This document shows, in pieces, positions 1 to 5,748 of a DNA stretch of 8,810 nucleotides. The notes below the pieces were generated by a model that saw only the letters and a list, made by a program, of their open reading frames with translations, searched no databases and was not told the DNA's origin. A program made the position numbers and the translations under genes. This DNA is from Microbacteriaceae bacterium (GTDB taxonomy: Bacteria > Actinomycetota > Actinomycetes > Actinomycetales > Microbacteriaceae). The stretch covers positions 1 to 8,810 of the forward strand of contig WOYR01000099.1 of the NCBI GenBank assembly GCA_011620705.1. Direction: 5' to 3'. Each line of letters starts with the position of its first letter. Position 1 is the stretch's first letter.

Positions 1-213
1 GAAGTCGTCAGCGCCGTCCGAAAGGCCGGTGCTCCGGTCGGTGTTCGGGTTCACAAGGCTCTGGTCGTCGGCTGGGCCGTCGGTGGACAGTGCATCCACG
101 AGTTCTCCTTTTCGAAGCTTGGAGGCGCCGACGAGGCCGCGCTCGGCGGCGAGCGCCTGCAGCTCGGGGAGCCTGAGACGGCTCAGATCGGCACGGGAAT
201 CGACATCGGTCAC
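1..213 (-). CDS. rho: Transcription termination factor Rho, N-terminal fragment (cut by window edge)
   Basis: Rho is a hexameric RNA-dependent ATPase/translocase that terminates transcription. Only the first 71 codons lie here, reading out of the window at base 1. The frame opens with GTG at 213. Residues of about 9-42 fit the Rho N-terminal helical (SAP-like) domain, with the pattern LSRLRLPELQALAAERGL followed by GASKLRKGELVDAL. An acidic, polar stretch follows, which fits the start of the long N-terminal insertion typical of actinobacterial Rho. The start is supported by a Shine-Dalgarno match AAGGAA (223-228 on the opposite strand) nine bases upstream. The gene lies downstream of thrB in the same direction after 160 non-coding bases, the usual actinobacterial thrB-rho order. 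The ATPase and primary RNA-binding domains lie outside the window, so the call rests on the N-terminal domain and context. Confidence 0.87.
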   Translation of the reverse strand, partial: MTDVDSRADLSRLRLPELQALAAERGLVGASKLRKGELVDALSTDGPADDQSLVNPNTDRSTGLSDGADDF

Positions 214-373
214 GGGCTGAGGTTCCTTTGATTCGACCCGGGCACAGAACGCCCGGGGGATCGGCATTCGCCGTGCGCGGGTCTGGTGCCTGCCGATGGA
301 ATGCAGGGGCGGGAGTCCGCGGGGTGGCGATGCCGGTGGGATTCGCATCCAGGCTCTTGATGGACGCTGGGGG
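214..373 (-). promoter_or_regulatory. thrB-rho intergenic region, probable rho leader
   Basis: These 160 non-coding bases separate the thrB stop from the rho GTG. On the minus strand they hold, in order, a possible seven-pair stem ATCGGCA/TGCCGAT (297-291 with 266-260), a stronger seven-pair hairpin (257-237), and the rho Shine-Dalgarno AAGGAA (228-223). I see no intrinsic terminator, because no stem is followed by a T run, so read-through from thrB is likely. A TACAGT that fits the actinobacterial -10 pattern TANNNT lies inside the 3' end of thrB (410-405), but I cannot see a matching -35. Known biology: in enterobacteria rho limits its own expression by termination in its leader. Whether that applies here is inference. 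Confidence 0.4.
237..257 (-). promoter_or_regulatory. Hairpin in rho leader, next to the ribosome-binding site
   Basis: CCCGGGC and GCCCGGG (237-243 and 251-257) form a perfect seven-pair, all-G/C stem around a seven-base loop. In the minus-strand RNA it ends eight bases before the rho Shine-Dalgarno. It is not followed by U residues, so it is not an intrinsic terminator. It could influence ribosome loading or Rho-dependent attenuation, or it could be a chance stem in GC-rich DNA. Confidence 0.4.
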
Positions 374-1354
374 TCAGGCCACCGCGTCTGCCGAATGCAC
401 CATCACTGTAGCACCCTTGAAGTCGACGGCGAGCAGCAGGCACTCCCAGGGCGTGGTCGCGTGCTCCGCGATGAGTTCTGCGGCGCGCAGGCGCTGCGCG
501 GGATCGCTGCAGAGCACGAGCAGCGAAGGGCCGGCACCCGAGACCACGGCTGCGAGACCGTGCTCGCGCAGCATCCGGATCAGGGAATCGGTCTCGGGCA
601 TGGCGCTCGCCCGGTAGCTCTGGTGCAGCTTGTCCTCCGTTGCGGCGAGCAGCAATTCGGGGCTCTGGATGAGTGCGGCGATCAGCAGCGCCGAGCGCGA
701 GACGTTGAAGATGGCGTCCTCATGGGGCACCGATTCCGGCTGCAGGCTGCGAGCGAGCGCCGTCGACATGGTCGCAATCGGCACCGCCACCAGGGGCGAG
801 ACCCCGCGATGCACGATGAGCTTCTTGTAGCGAGGGCCCTCGGGGGTGACCCAGGCGATCGTCAGGCCGCCGAACAGGGCGGGGGCGACATTGTCCGGAT
901 GCCCTTCCAACGCGGTCGCGAGAGCGAGCAGCTGCTGCGAGTCCACCTCCACGACGCCCTCGAGCAGCCCCTTGGCGGCCATGACGCCGGAGACGATGGC
1001 GGCGCCCGATGAGCCCATCCCCCTGCCGTGCGGGATGGAGTTGCGCGCGTGCACCTCGAGGCCGGGCAGTTCGTAGCCGAGCTGCTCGAAGGCGTAGGCG
1101 ATCGAGCGCACCACGAGGTTGCTCTCGTCGCCCGGGACCTCACCCCGGCCGACCCCCTCCACCGTGACGGTCGCACCGGGGGCGTCGCGGACCGAGACCG
1201 TCACCTCGTCGTAGAGCGAGAGCGCGAGCCCCAGCGTGTCGAAGCCGGGGCCGAGGTTGGCGGTGGTGGCAGGGACCTTCACCTGCACCGAGCGGCCGCG
1301 CAGCTCTACGCGCTTTGCGGCACCGCCCTTCGGAGCGGCTGGTGCGGCGCTCAT
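374..1354 (-). CDS. thrB: Homoserine kinase (GHMP kinase family)
   Basis: ThrB phosphorylates L-homoserine with ATP to O-phospho-L-homoserine, the substrate of ThrC, in the cytoplasm. The 326 residues show the three GHMP-kinase regions: the N-terminal substrate motif VPATTANLGPGFDTLGLAL (27-45), the glycine/serine-rich phosphate-binding loop IPHGRGMGSSGAA (107-119), and the C-terminal VSGAGPSLL (271-279). It also has EGHPDNVAPALFGG (150-163), characteristic of homoserine kinases. ATG at 1354 is chosen because it overlaps the thrC stop as ATGA and leaves a start of normal length for the family. No Shine-Dalgarno is visible before it, so translation is probably coupled to thrC. An open frame runs on far upstream of this ATG, but that part is out of frame with thrC codons and is only a shadow. 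It ends in TGA at 374. Confidence 0.97.
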   Translation of the reverse strand: MSAAPAAPKGGAAKRVELRGRSVQVKVPATTANLGPGFDTLGLALSLYDEVTVSVRDAPGATVTVEGVGRGEVPGDESNLVVRSIAYAFEQLGYELPGLEVHARNSIPHGRGMGSSGAAIVSGVMAAKGLLEGVVEVDSQQLLALATALEGHPDNVAPALFGGLTIAWVTPEGPRYKKLIVHRGVSPLVAVPIATMSTALARSLQPESVPHEDAIFNVSRSALLIAALIQSPELLLAATEDKLHQSYRASAMPETDSLIRMLREHGLAAVVSGAGPSLLVLCSDPAQRLRAAELIAEHATTPWECLLLAVDFKGATVMVHSADAVA

Positions 1355-2457
1355 GCGCCGGCCGGCGCCGCCGCCACCAGGCCGAGCACCTCGGCGATGG
1401 CCGCGGTGTCGATCGGGACGACGGTCGGCCGCACCTCGCCGCCGTCCGCGGTGCGCAGGGCCCACTGCGGGTCCTTGAGGCCGTGGCCGGTGACGGTCAG
1501 CACCACGGTCGAGCCTTTCGGGATCTCGCCGGCGGCACTGCGTTCCAGCAGACCCGCGACGCTGATCGCCGAGGCCGGCTCGACGAAGATGCCGACCTCG
1601 GCCGAGAGGATGCGGTGGGCGGCGAGGATGTCGGCGTCCGAGATCGCGCCGAAGTAGCCGTTCGTCTCCTCGCGCGCCGCGAGCGCGAGCTCCCACGACG
1701 CCGGGTTGCCGATCCGGATCGCGCTCGCGATCGTCTCGGGGTTCTTGACGATCTCGCCGCGGACGATCGGGGCGCTGCCCTCGGCCTGGAAGCCGAACAT
1801 CCGCGGCCGCTTCGTGGTGGTTCCGCGCGCCGCGTCCTCGGCGTAGCCGCGCGCGTATGCCGTGTAGTTTCCGGCATTGCCGACCGGGATGAAATGGAAG
1901 TCTGGAGCGTCGCCGAGCACCTCGACCACCTCGAACGCCGCGGTCTTCTGCCCCTCGATCCGGTCGTTGTTGACCGAGTTGACCAGGTGCACCGGGTACT
2001 GCGCCGCGAGTTCGCGGGCGATGTCGAGGCAGTCGTCGAAGTTGCCCTGCACCTGCAGCAGCTGGGCGTTGTGGGCGATCGCCTGGGCCAGCTTGCCCAT
2101 CGCGATCTTGCCCTCCGGCACCAGCACGGCGGCGGTGATCCCGGCATGCGCCGCATAGGCGGCAGCCGACGCCGATGTGTTGCCGGTGCTGGCGCAGATC
2201 ACGGCCTTGGCTCCGCGCTCGACGGCTTTGGAGACCGCCATCGTCATGCCGCGGTCCTTGAAGGAGCCGGTGGGATTCATCCCCTCGAATTTGACCAGCA
2301 CCTTCGCGCCGGTACGGGCGGACAGTGCATCGGCCGGGATGAGCGGGGTGCCGCCCTCGCCGAGGGTGACGACCGGGGTCGCGTCGCTCACGTCGAGCCG
2401 GTCCGCGTACTCGCGCAGAACGCCGCGCCACTGCCGGTGAGTGGGCTGCTGGGCCAT
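1351..2457 (-). CDS. thrC: Threonine synthase (PLP-dependent, short actinobacterial form)
   Basis: ThrC converts O-phosphohomoserine and water to L-threonine and phosphate, the last step of threonine synthesis. The 368-residue protein is a fold-type II PLP enzyme. The PLP lysine is K67 in NPTGSFKDRG (61-70). STGNTS (90-95) forms the substrate/cofactor loop, GNAGN (193-197) binds the PLP phosphate, and TGHGLKDP (323-330) is the conserved C-terminal motif that contacts the pyridine nitrogen in this family. The start is ATG at 2457, giving MAQQPTHRQW, because AAGGA lies nine bases before it. A start at 2541 in the same frame would overlap the end of hom and add 28 residues unlike the family. The gene lies 55 bases after hom, and its stop overlaps thrB as ATGA. 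Confidence 0.97.
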   Translation of the reverse strand: MAQQPTHRQWRGVLREYADRLDVSDATPVVTLGEGGTPLIPADALSARTGAKVLVKFEGMNPTGSFKDRGMTMAVSKAVERGAKAVICASTGNTSASAAAYAAHAGITAAVLVPEGKIAMGKLAQAIAHNAQLLQVQGNFDDCLDIARELAAQYPVHLVNSVNNDRIEGQKTAAFEVVEVLGDAPDFHFIPVGNAGNYTAYARGYAEDAARGTTTKRPRMFGFQAEGSAPIVRGEIVKNPETIASAIRIGNPASWELALAAREETNGYFGAISDADILAAHRILSAEVGIFVEPASAISVAGLLERSAAGEIPKGSTVVLTVTGHGLKDPQWALRTADGGEVRPTVVPIDTAAIAEVLGLVAAAPAGA

Positions 2458-2466
2458 CAGTCGTTG

Positions 2467-2471
2467 TCCTT
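2467..2471 (-). promoter_or_regulatory. Ribosome-binding site that fixes the thrC start
   Basis: AAGGA on the minus strand ends nine bases before the thrC ATG at 2457. It lies inside the 55-base hom-thrC gap. It supports the 368-residue protein over the longer frame that opens at 2541, and it shows that thrC has its own initiation signal, unlike thrB. Confidence 0.7.
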
Positions 2472-2512
2472 CGAAGTCGTGGTCTGTGCCTGGAGAGGTG
2501 CCCGTCTGGCGC

Positions 2513-3829
2513 CTAGTCCGCGCCCTCGACCCGCAGCACACTGGTCACCGCGGTGACCACCTCGCTGGCTCCGAGGGCGGCAACGGTGTCGGCGAGAGCG
2601 CCCTCCGCCGCCCGATGCGTTCCGATCACCAGGGTAGCGGTGGCATCAGCCCGTTCGGAGCCGGGGGTCTGCTCGACGGCTTCGACCGAGACGCCGTGCT
2701 CGCTGAACAGGGTGGCGATCTGAGCGAGCACCCCCGGCCGATCGGCGACCTCCAGGGTGATCTGATACCGGGTCACCACGCTCGAGATCGGGAGGATCGG
2801 CAGGTTGGCGTTGGTCGACTCCGCGACCCCCGGGCCGCCGATCACATGCCTGCGCGCGGCCGAGACGACATCGCCGAGCACCGCAGACGCGGTCTGGATG
2901 CCGCCGGCTCCTGCCCCGTAGAACATCAGGCTGCCTGCGGCCTCCGCCTCCAGGAACACGGCGTTGTTCGCCCCGTGCACCGCCGCGAGCGGATGCGTGA
3001 CCGGCACCAGGGCCGGATGCACGCGGGCGCTGACCCCCTCGATCCCGGTCTCCGGATCGATGATCCGCTCGCACACGGCGAGCAGCTTGACCACGAAGCC
3101 GGCCTTGCGGGCCGAGACGACCTGCGCGTGGGTGACCCGCGAGATCCCCTCGCGGTGCACCAGCTCGAGCGGAACCGTGGTGTGGAACGCCAGGCTGGCC
3201 AGGATCGCGGCCTTCTGCGCGGCGTCGATGCCCTCGATATCGGCGGTCGGGTCGGCTTCGGCGTAGCCGAGCTCCGTGGCGGCGGCGAGCGCCTCATCGA
3301 GCGTGCCGCCCTCGACGTCCATCCGGTCGAGGATGTAGTTCGTCGTGCCGTTCACGATGCCCAGGATGCGGTGCACCCGGTCGCCGGCGAGCGAGTCGCG
3401 CAGCGGACGGATGATCGGGATCGCCCCGCCGACTGCGGCCTCGTAGTAGAGCTGCGCACCCACCTGCTCCGCCACCTCGAACAGTTCGGGACCGTGCGTC
3501 GCCAGCAGTGCCTTGTTGGCGGTGATCACGTCGGCGCCGGAGTTGAGCGCGAGCATCAGGTACTCGCGGGCGGGCTCGATGCCGCCCATCAGCTCGATCA
3601 CGATGTCGGCGCCGAGGATGAGCGAGCGCGCATCGGTGGTCAGCAGCTGCTTCGGGATCGCGGGGTCGCGGGGCGCGTCCAGGTCGCGGACGGCCACCCC
3701 CACCAGCTCCAGGCCCGCGCCGACCCTGCCCGCGAGCTCATCGCCGTGCTCGAGCAGCAGCGCCGCGACCTGCGCGCCGACGGCCCCGGCCCCGAGCAGG
3801 GCGATGCGGAGGTTGCGGTACTCGATCAT
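2513..3829 (-). CDS. hom: Homoserine dehydrogenase with C-terminal ACT domain
   Basis: Hom reduces L-aspartate 4-semialdehyde to L-homoserine with NAD(P)H, the branch point toward threonine and methionine. The 438 residues are normal for the monofunctional form. GAGAVG (13-18) is the Rossmann nucleotide-binding loop. TANKALLA (103-110) contains the conserved lysine K106. Homoserine dehydrogenase signatures follow: EAAVGGAIPI (130-139), GIVNGTTNYIL (157-167) and EADPTADIEGIDAAQK (191-206), whose acidic residues and K206 match the substrate-binding and catalytic positions. An ACT domain at about 355-435 (ITLEVADRPGVLAQIATLF) implies amino-acid feedback, usually by threonine in this family. ATG at 3829 overlaps the lysA stop as ATGA; a weak GGGGA lies nine bases upstream. 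No aspartokinase domain is fused, and aspartokinase must be elsewhere. Confidence 0.97.
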   Translation of the reverse strand: MIEYRNLRIALLGAGAVGAQVAALLLEHGDELAGRVGAGLELVGVAVRDLDAPRDPAIPKQLLTTDARSLILGADIVIELMGGIEPAREYLMLALNSGADVITANKALLATHGPELFEVAEQVGAQLYYEAAVGGAIPIIRPLRDSLAGDRVHRILGIVNGTTNYILDRMDVEGGTLDEALAAATELGYAEADPTADIEGIDAAQKAAILASLAFHTTVPLELVHREGISRVTHAQVVSARKAGFVVKLLAVCERIIDPETGIEGVSARVHPALVPVTHPLAAVHGANNAVFLEAEAAGSLMFYGAGAGGIQTASAVLGDVVSAARRHVIGGPGVAESTNANLPILPISSVVTRYQITLEVADRPGVLAQIATLFSEHGVSVEAVEQTPGSERADATATLVIGTHRAAEGALADTVAALGASEVVTAVTSVLRVEGAD

Positions 3830-5325
3830 TCCGGTGCATCCCCACGGCCGGGACGGCCGTCGGCGCCGGCGTCGCGGCCGAGCTCGGAGATGACCTCCGC
3901 TCCAAGCCCCGGCGCGCCCATGTCCCGGCCGAGCAGATCGGCCTCAGTCTCGCGGCGCACGATGACCCTGGCCGCGCCGTCCTTCACGGCGACGACCGCG
4001 GGCCGGCCGAGGTAGTTGTAGTTGCTCGCCAGCGACCAGCAGTAGGCGCCGGTGGCGGGGACCGCGGCCAGATCGCCCGGTTCCACGTCGCCAGGGAGGT
4101 AGTCGGCGCGCACGACGATGTCGCCGCTCTCGCAGTGCTTGCCGGCCAGGCGGATCAGGGCGGCGGCGGCATCCGACGAGCGGTTCGCCAGGCGCACCGA
4201 GTAGTCGGCCTGATACAGGGCTGCCCGGATGTTGTCGCTCATGCCGCCGTCGACGCTGACGTACTTGCGCACGGCCGTCGAGGCGGCCGAGCCGGTGGGC
4301 ACCGCCTCGGGGAGCGGCACCTCCACGTCTTTCACCGTTCCGATCTCGTAGAGCGTGACGGTCGACGGCCCGATGATCGCCCGTCCGGGTTCCACCGCGA
4401 TCCCGGGCACCGGGATGCCGAGCGCGGCGCACTCCGCGGCGACGACCCGTGCGAGATCCTGCGCGATCGTCGCGATCGGAGTGACCTCGTCGGCGCTGGT
4501 GTACGCGATGCCGAAGCCCCCGCCGAGGTTGAGTTCAGGCACATCGCCCCCGGTGAGGAGCTCGGCGTGCACCCTCAGGAGCCGGCGCGCGGCCTCGGCG
4601 AAGCCGTCCGACTCGAAGATCTGCGAACCGATGTGCGAGTGCAGGCCGAGGAAGCGCAAACTCGGCTGGGCACGGATGAGCGCCACCGCAGCGGCTGCCT
4701 CGGTCAGCGGCACCCCGAACTTCTGGTCCTCATGCGCTGTGGCCAGGAACTCGTGGGTGGAGGCGTGCACCCCGCTGTTGATGCGCAGCCGCACCGGCTG
4801 AACGCGGCCGTGCCTCTCGGCGGCGGCGGCGACGCGGCCGATCTCGACGACGCTGTCGAGAACGATCGCGCCGACGCCGGCAGCGACGCCGCGGTCGATC
4901 TCGGCGAGGCTCTTGTTGTTGCCGTGGAACCCCAAGCGGGCCGGGTCGACGTCCGCCGCGAGGGCGACCGCCAGCTCTCCCCCGCTGCAGATGTCGATGT
5001 TCAGGCCGGCCGCGACCATCCAACGGGCGATCTCGGTGCTCAGGAAAGCCTTGCCGGCGTAGTAGACGTGCGCGGTCGATCCGATCGCGGTGAAGGCGCC
5101 CTGGAACGCGGTCAGGACGTCGGTGGCACGCGACAGGGCGTCGTCCTCGTCGACGACGTACAGCGGAGTGCCGAACTGCGCCGCGAGCTCGACCGCCGGG
5201 GCACCGGCGAGCGTGACGACGCCCGATGCCGTCCGCGCCGCATTCCGCGGCCACACCGCCGCCGCGAGCGCGTTCGCGTCATCCGGGTGGCGGAGCCAGC
5301 CCGGCGCGAGAGGGTTCGCGGTCAT
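3826..5325 (-). CDS. lysA: Diaminopimelate decarboxylase
   Basis: LysA decarboxylates meso-diaminopimelate to L-lysine using PLP. The 499-residue protein has the alanine-racemase-like barrel followed by a C-terminal beta domain. The PLP lysine is K92 in YYAGKAFL. Other motifs are HIGSQI (231-236), the glycine loop NLGGGFGI (266-273), EPGR (312-315), DGGMSDN (359-365), the catalytic-cysteine motif CESGD (398-402), and GAYCWSLASNYN (426-437) with the substrate/PLP tyrosine. The start is ATG at 5325, with GTGAGG four bases upstream; the N-terminus before the barrel resembles that of actinobacterial LysA. The last 30 or so residues (about 468-499) are a Gly/Ala/Asp-rich tail beyond where I expect the family to end. 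The stop overlaps hom by ATGA, so lysine and threonine genes are coupled. Confidence 0.97.
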   Translation of the reverse strand: MTANPLAPGWLRHPDDANALAAAVWPRNAARTASGVVTLAGAPAVELAAQFGTPLYVVDEDDALSRATDVLTAFQGAFTAIGSTAHVYYAGKAFLSTEIARWMVAAGLNIDICSGGELAVALAADVDPARLGFHGNNKSLAEIDRGVAAGVGAIVLDSVVEIGRVAAAAERHGRVQPVRLRINSGVHASTHEFLATAHEDQKFGVPLTEAAAAVALIRAQPSLRFLGLHSHIGSQIFESDGFAEAARRLLRVHAELLTGGDVPELNLGGGFGIAYTSADEVTPIATIAQDLARVVAAECAALGIPVPGIAVEPGRAIIGPSTVTLYEIGTVKDVEVPLPEAVPTGSAASTAVRKYVSVDGGMSDNIRAALYQADYSVRLANRSSDAAAALIRLAGKHCESGDIVVRADYLPGDVEPGDLAAVPATGAYCWSLASNYNYLGRPAVVAVKDGAARVIVRRETEADLLGRDMGAPGLGAEVISELGRDAGADGRPGRGDAPE

Positions 5326-5329
5326 CAGA

Positions 5330-5361
5330 CCTCACGTTGGTCGTCGGAACGAAGAGTGAGG
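5330..5361 (-). promoter_or_regulatory. Possible stem covering the lysA ribosome-binding site
   Basis: In the minus-strand RNA CCUCAC (5361-5356) can pair perfectly with GUGAGG (5335-5330) across a 20-base loop. GUGAGG is the only Shine-Dalgarno-like sequence before lysA, four bases from its ATG. Six pairs are few, so this could be chance. If real, it would hold back lysA translation until opened. Confidence 0.3.
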
Positions 5362-5408
5362 CGAGCGAACCCGGCTTGGTCCCTGAAGCCGACTCCAACT
5401 CTACTGCT

Positions 5409-5476
5409 CCCGCGAAAGTACGGGCTTCTGCGCGCTCTCGCGGGTGAGAGCACGGACTTATGCGTACTTTCGCGGG
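5409..5476. repeat. 68-base imperfect palindrome (long inverted repeat)
   Basis: The two 34-base halves align without gaps as inverted copies. The outer 14 bases are perfect (CCCGCGAAAGTACG at 5409-5422, CGTACTTTCGCGGG at 5463-5476). A mismatched middle section follows, then a perfect inner stem GCTCTC/GAGAGC (5434-5439, 5446-5451) around a six-base loop. As RNA from either strand it would fold into one long hairpin with an internal loop. It could be a bidirectional terminator or RNA-processing stem, a dispersed palindromic intergenic element, or a protein-binding site. I found no second copy of the 14-base arm elsewhere in the window. Confidence 0.85.
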
Positions 5477-5492
5477 GGGCAGGGCGGGGCGC

Positions 5493-5714
5493 TCAGCGCC
5501 CGATGAGCGTGAAGACGCCGACGACGACGAGGGCGATGCCCACCGCGAAATACACGACGCCGAGCGGCGGCCGCTTCTTGACGGCCTCACCCCGCGCCTC
5601 GGCCTCAGCGGTGCCGGTGCGCACGCGCCTGTTGTCGTTGCGGATGATGAGCACGAACACCGCGACCGCCACGACGACGATCACGACCAGGATGACGATC
5701 TCCCACGGGTTCAC
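5493..5714 (-). CDS. Small two-helix membrane protein of unknown function
   Basis: I do not recognise a named family. The 73-residue protein has a strongly hydrophobic, valine/isoleucine-rich segment at about 5-24, a charged loop (25-50, rich in Arg, Glu and Lys) and a second hydrophobic segment at about 52-71 ending LIGR. This predicts a two-pass hairpin in the cytoplasmic membrane. The short Asn-rich N-terminus and the basic loop favour a cytoplasmic loop by the positive-inside rule. The start is GTG at 5714, with GGAG about eight bases upstream. It lies 34 bases after the DUF2993 gene in the same direction and is followed by the structured region before lysA. Coding is supported by the clean two-segment pattern and the ribosome-binding site; the function is unknown. 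Confidence 0.75.
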   Translation of the reverse strand: MNPWEIVILVVIVVVAVAVFVLIIRNDNRRVRTGTAEAEARGEAVKKRPPLGVVYFAVGIALVVVGVFTLIGR

Positions 5715-5748
5715 GCTCAGCTCTCCAATCGGGACTTGCTCGCCTTGC

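Larger units (their letters stand above)
5326..5492 (-). promoter_or_regulatory. Structured non-coding region upstream of lysA-hom-thrCB
   Basis: These 167 bases separate the small membrane-protein gene from lysA. On the minus strand they contain, in order, the 68-base palindrome (5476-5409), a TAGAGT that fits the -10 pattern TANNNT (5403-5398) without a recognisable -35, a six-pair hairpin CGGCTT/AAGCCG (5391-5372), and a stem that can cover the lysA Shine-Dalgarno (5361-5330). No T run follows the palindrome. The region is too short for, and does not resemble, a lysine riboswitch, and I see no peptide leader rich in Lys or Thr codons. It may be a promoter or terminator junction between the argS group and the lysine/threonine operon. 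That is inference from position. Confidence 0.45.

Noticed and set aside
237..257. Intrinsic terminator between thrB and rho
   Set aside because: The stem is strong but is not followed by T residues on either strand, and it lies immediately before the rho ribosome-binding site.
1355..2431. 685-residue reading frame joining an Arg-rich N-terminus to ThrB
   Set aside because: The part upstream of 1354 is out of frame with thrC codons and is a shadow. The real thrB starts at the ATGA overlap.
2441..4015. Long plus-strand open frame (524 codons) opposite hom and lysA
   Set aside because: It lies antisense to two clear enzymes, is Arg/Asp/Gly/His-rich with no recognisable domain, and reflects the lack of stop codons in the complementary frame of GC-rich genes.
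5326..5492. Lysine riboswitch or Lys/Thr attenuator peptide upstream of lysA
   Set aside because: The fold does not resemble the multi-branched lysine riboswitch, and I found no short frame with runs of Lys or Thr codons.
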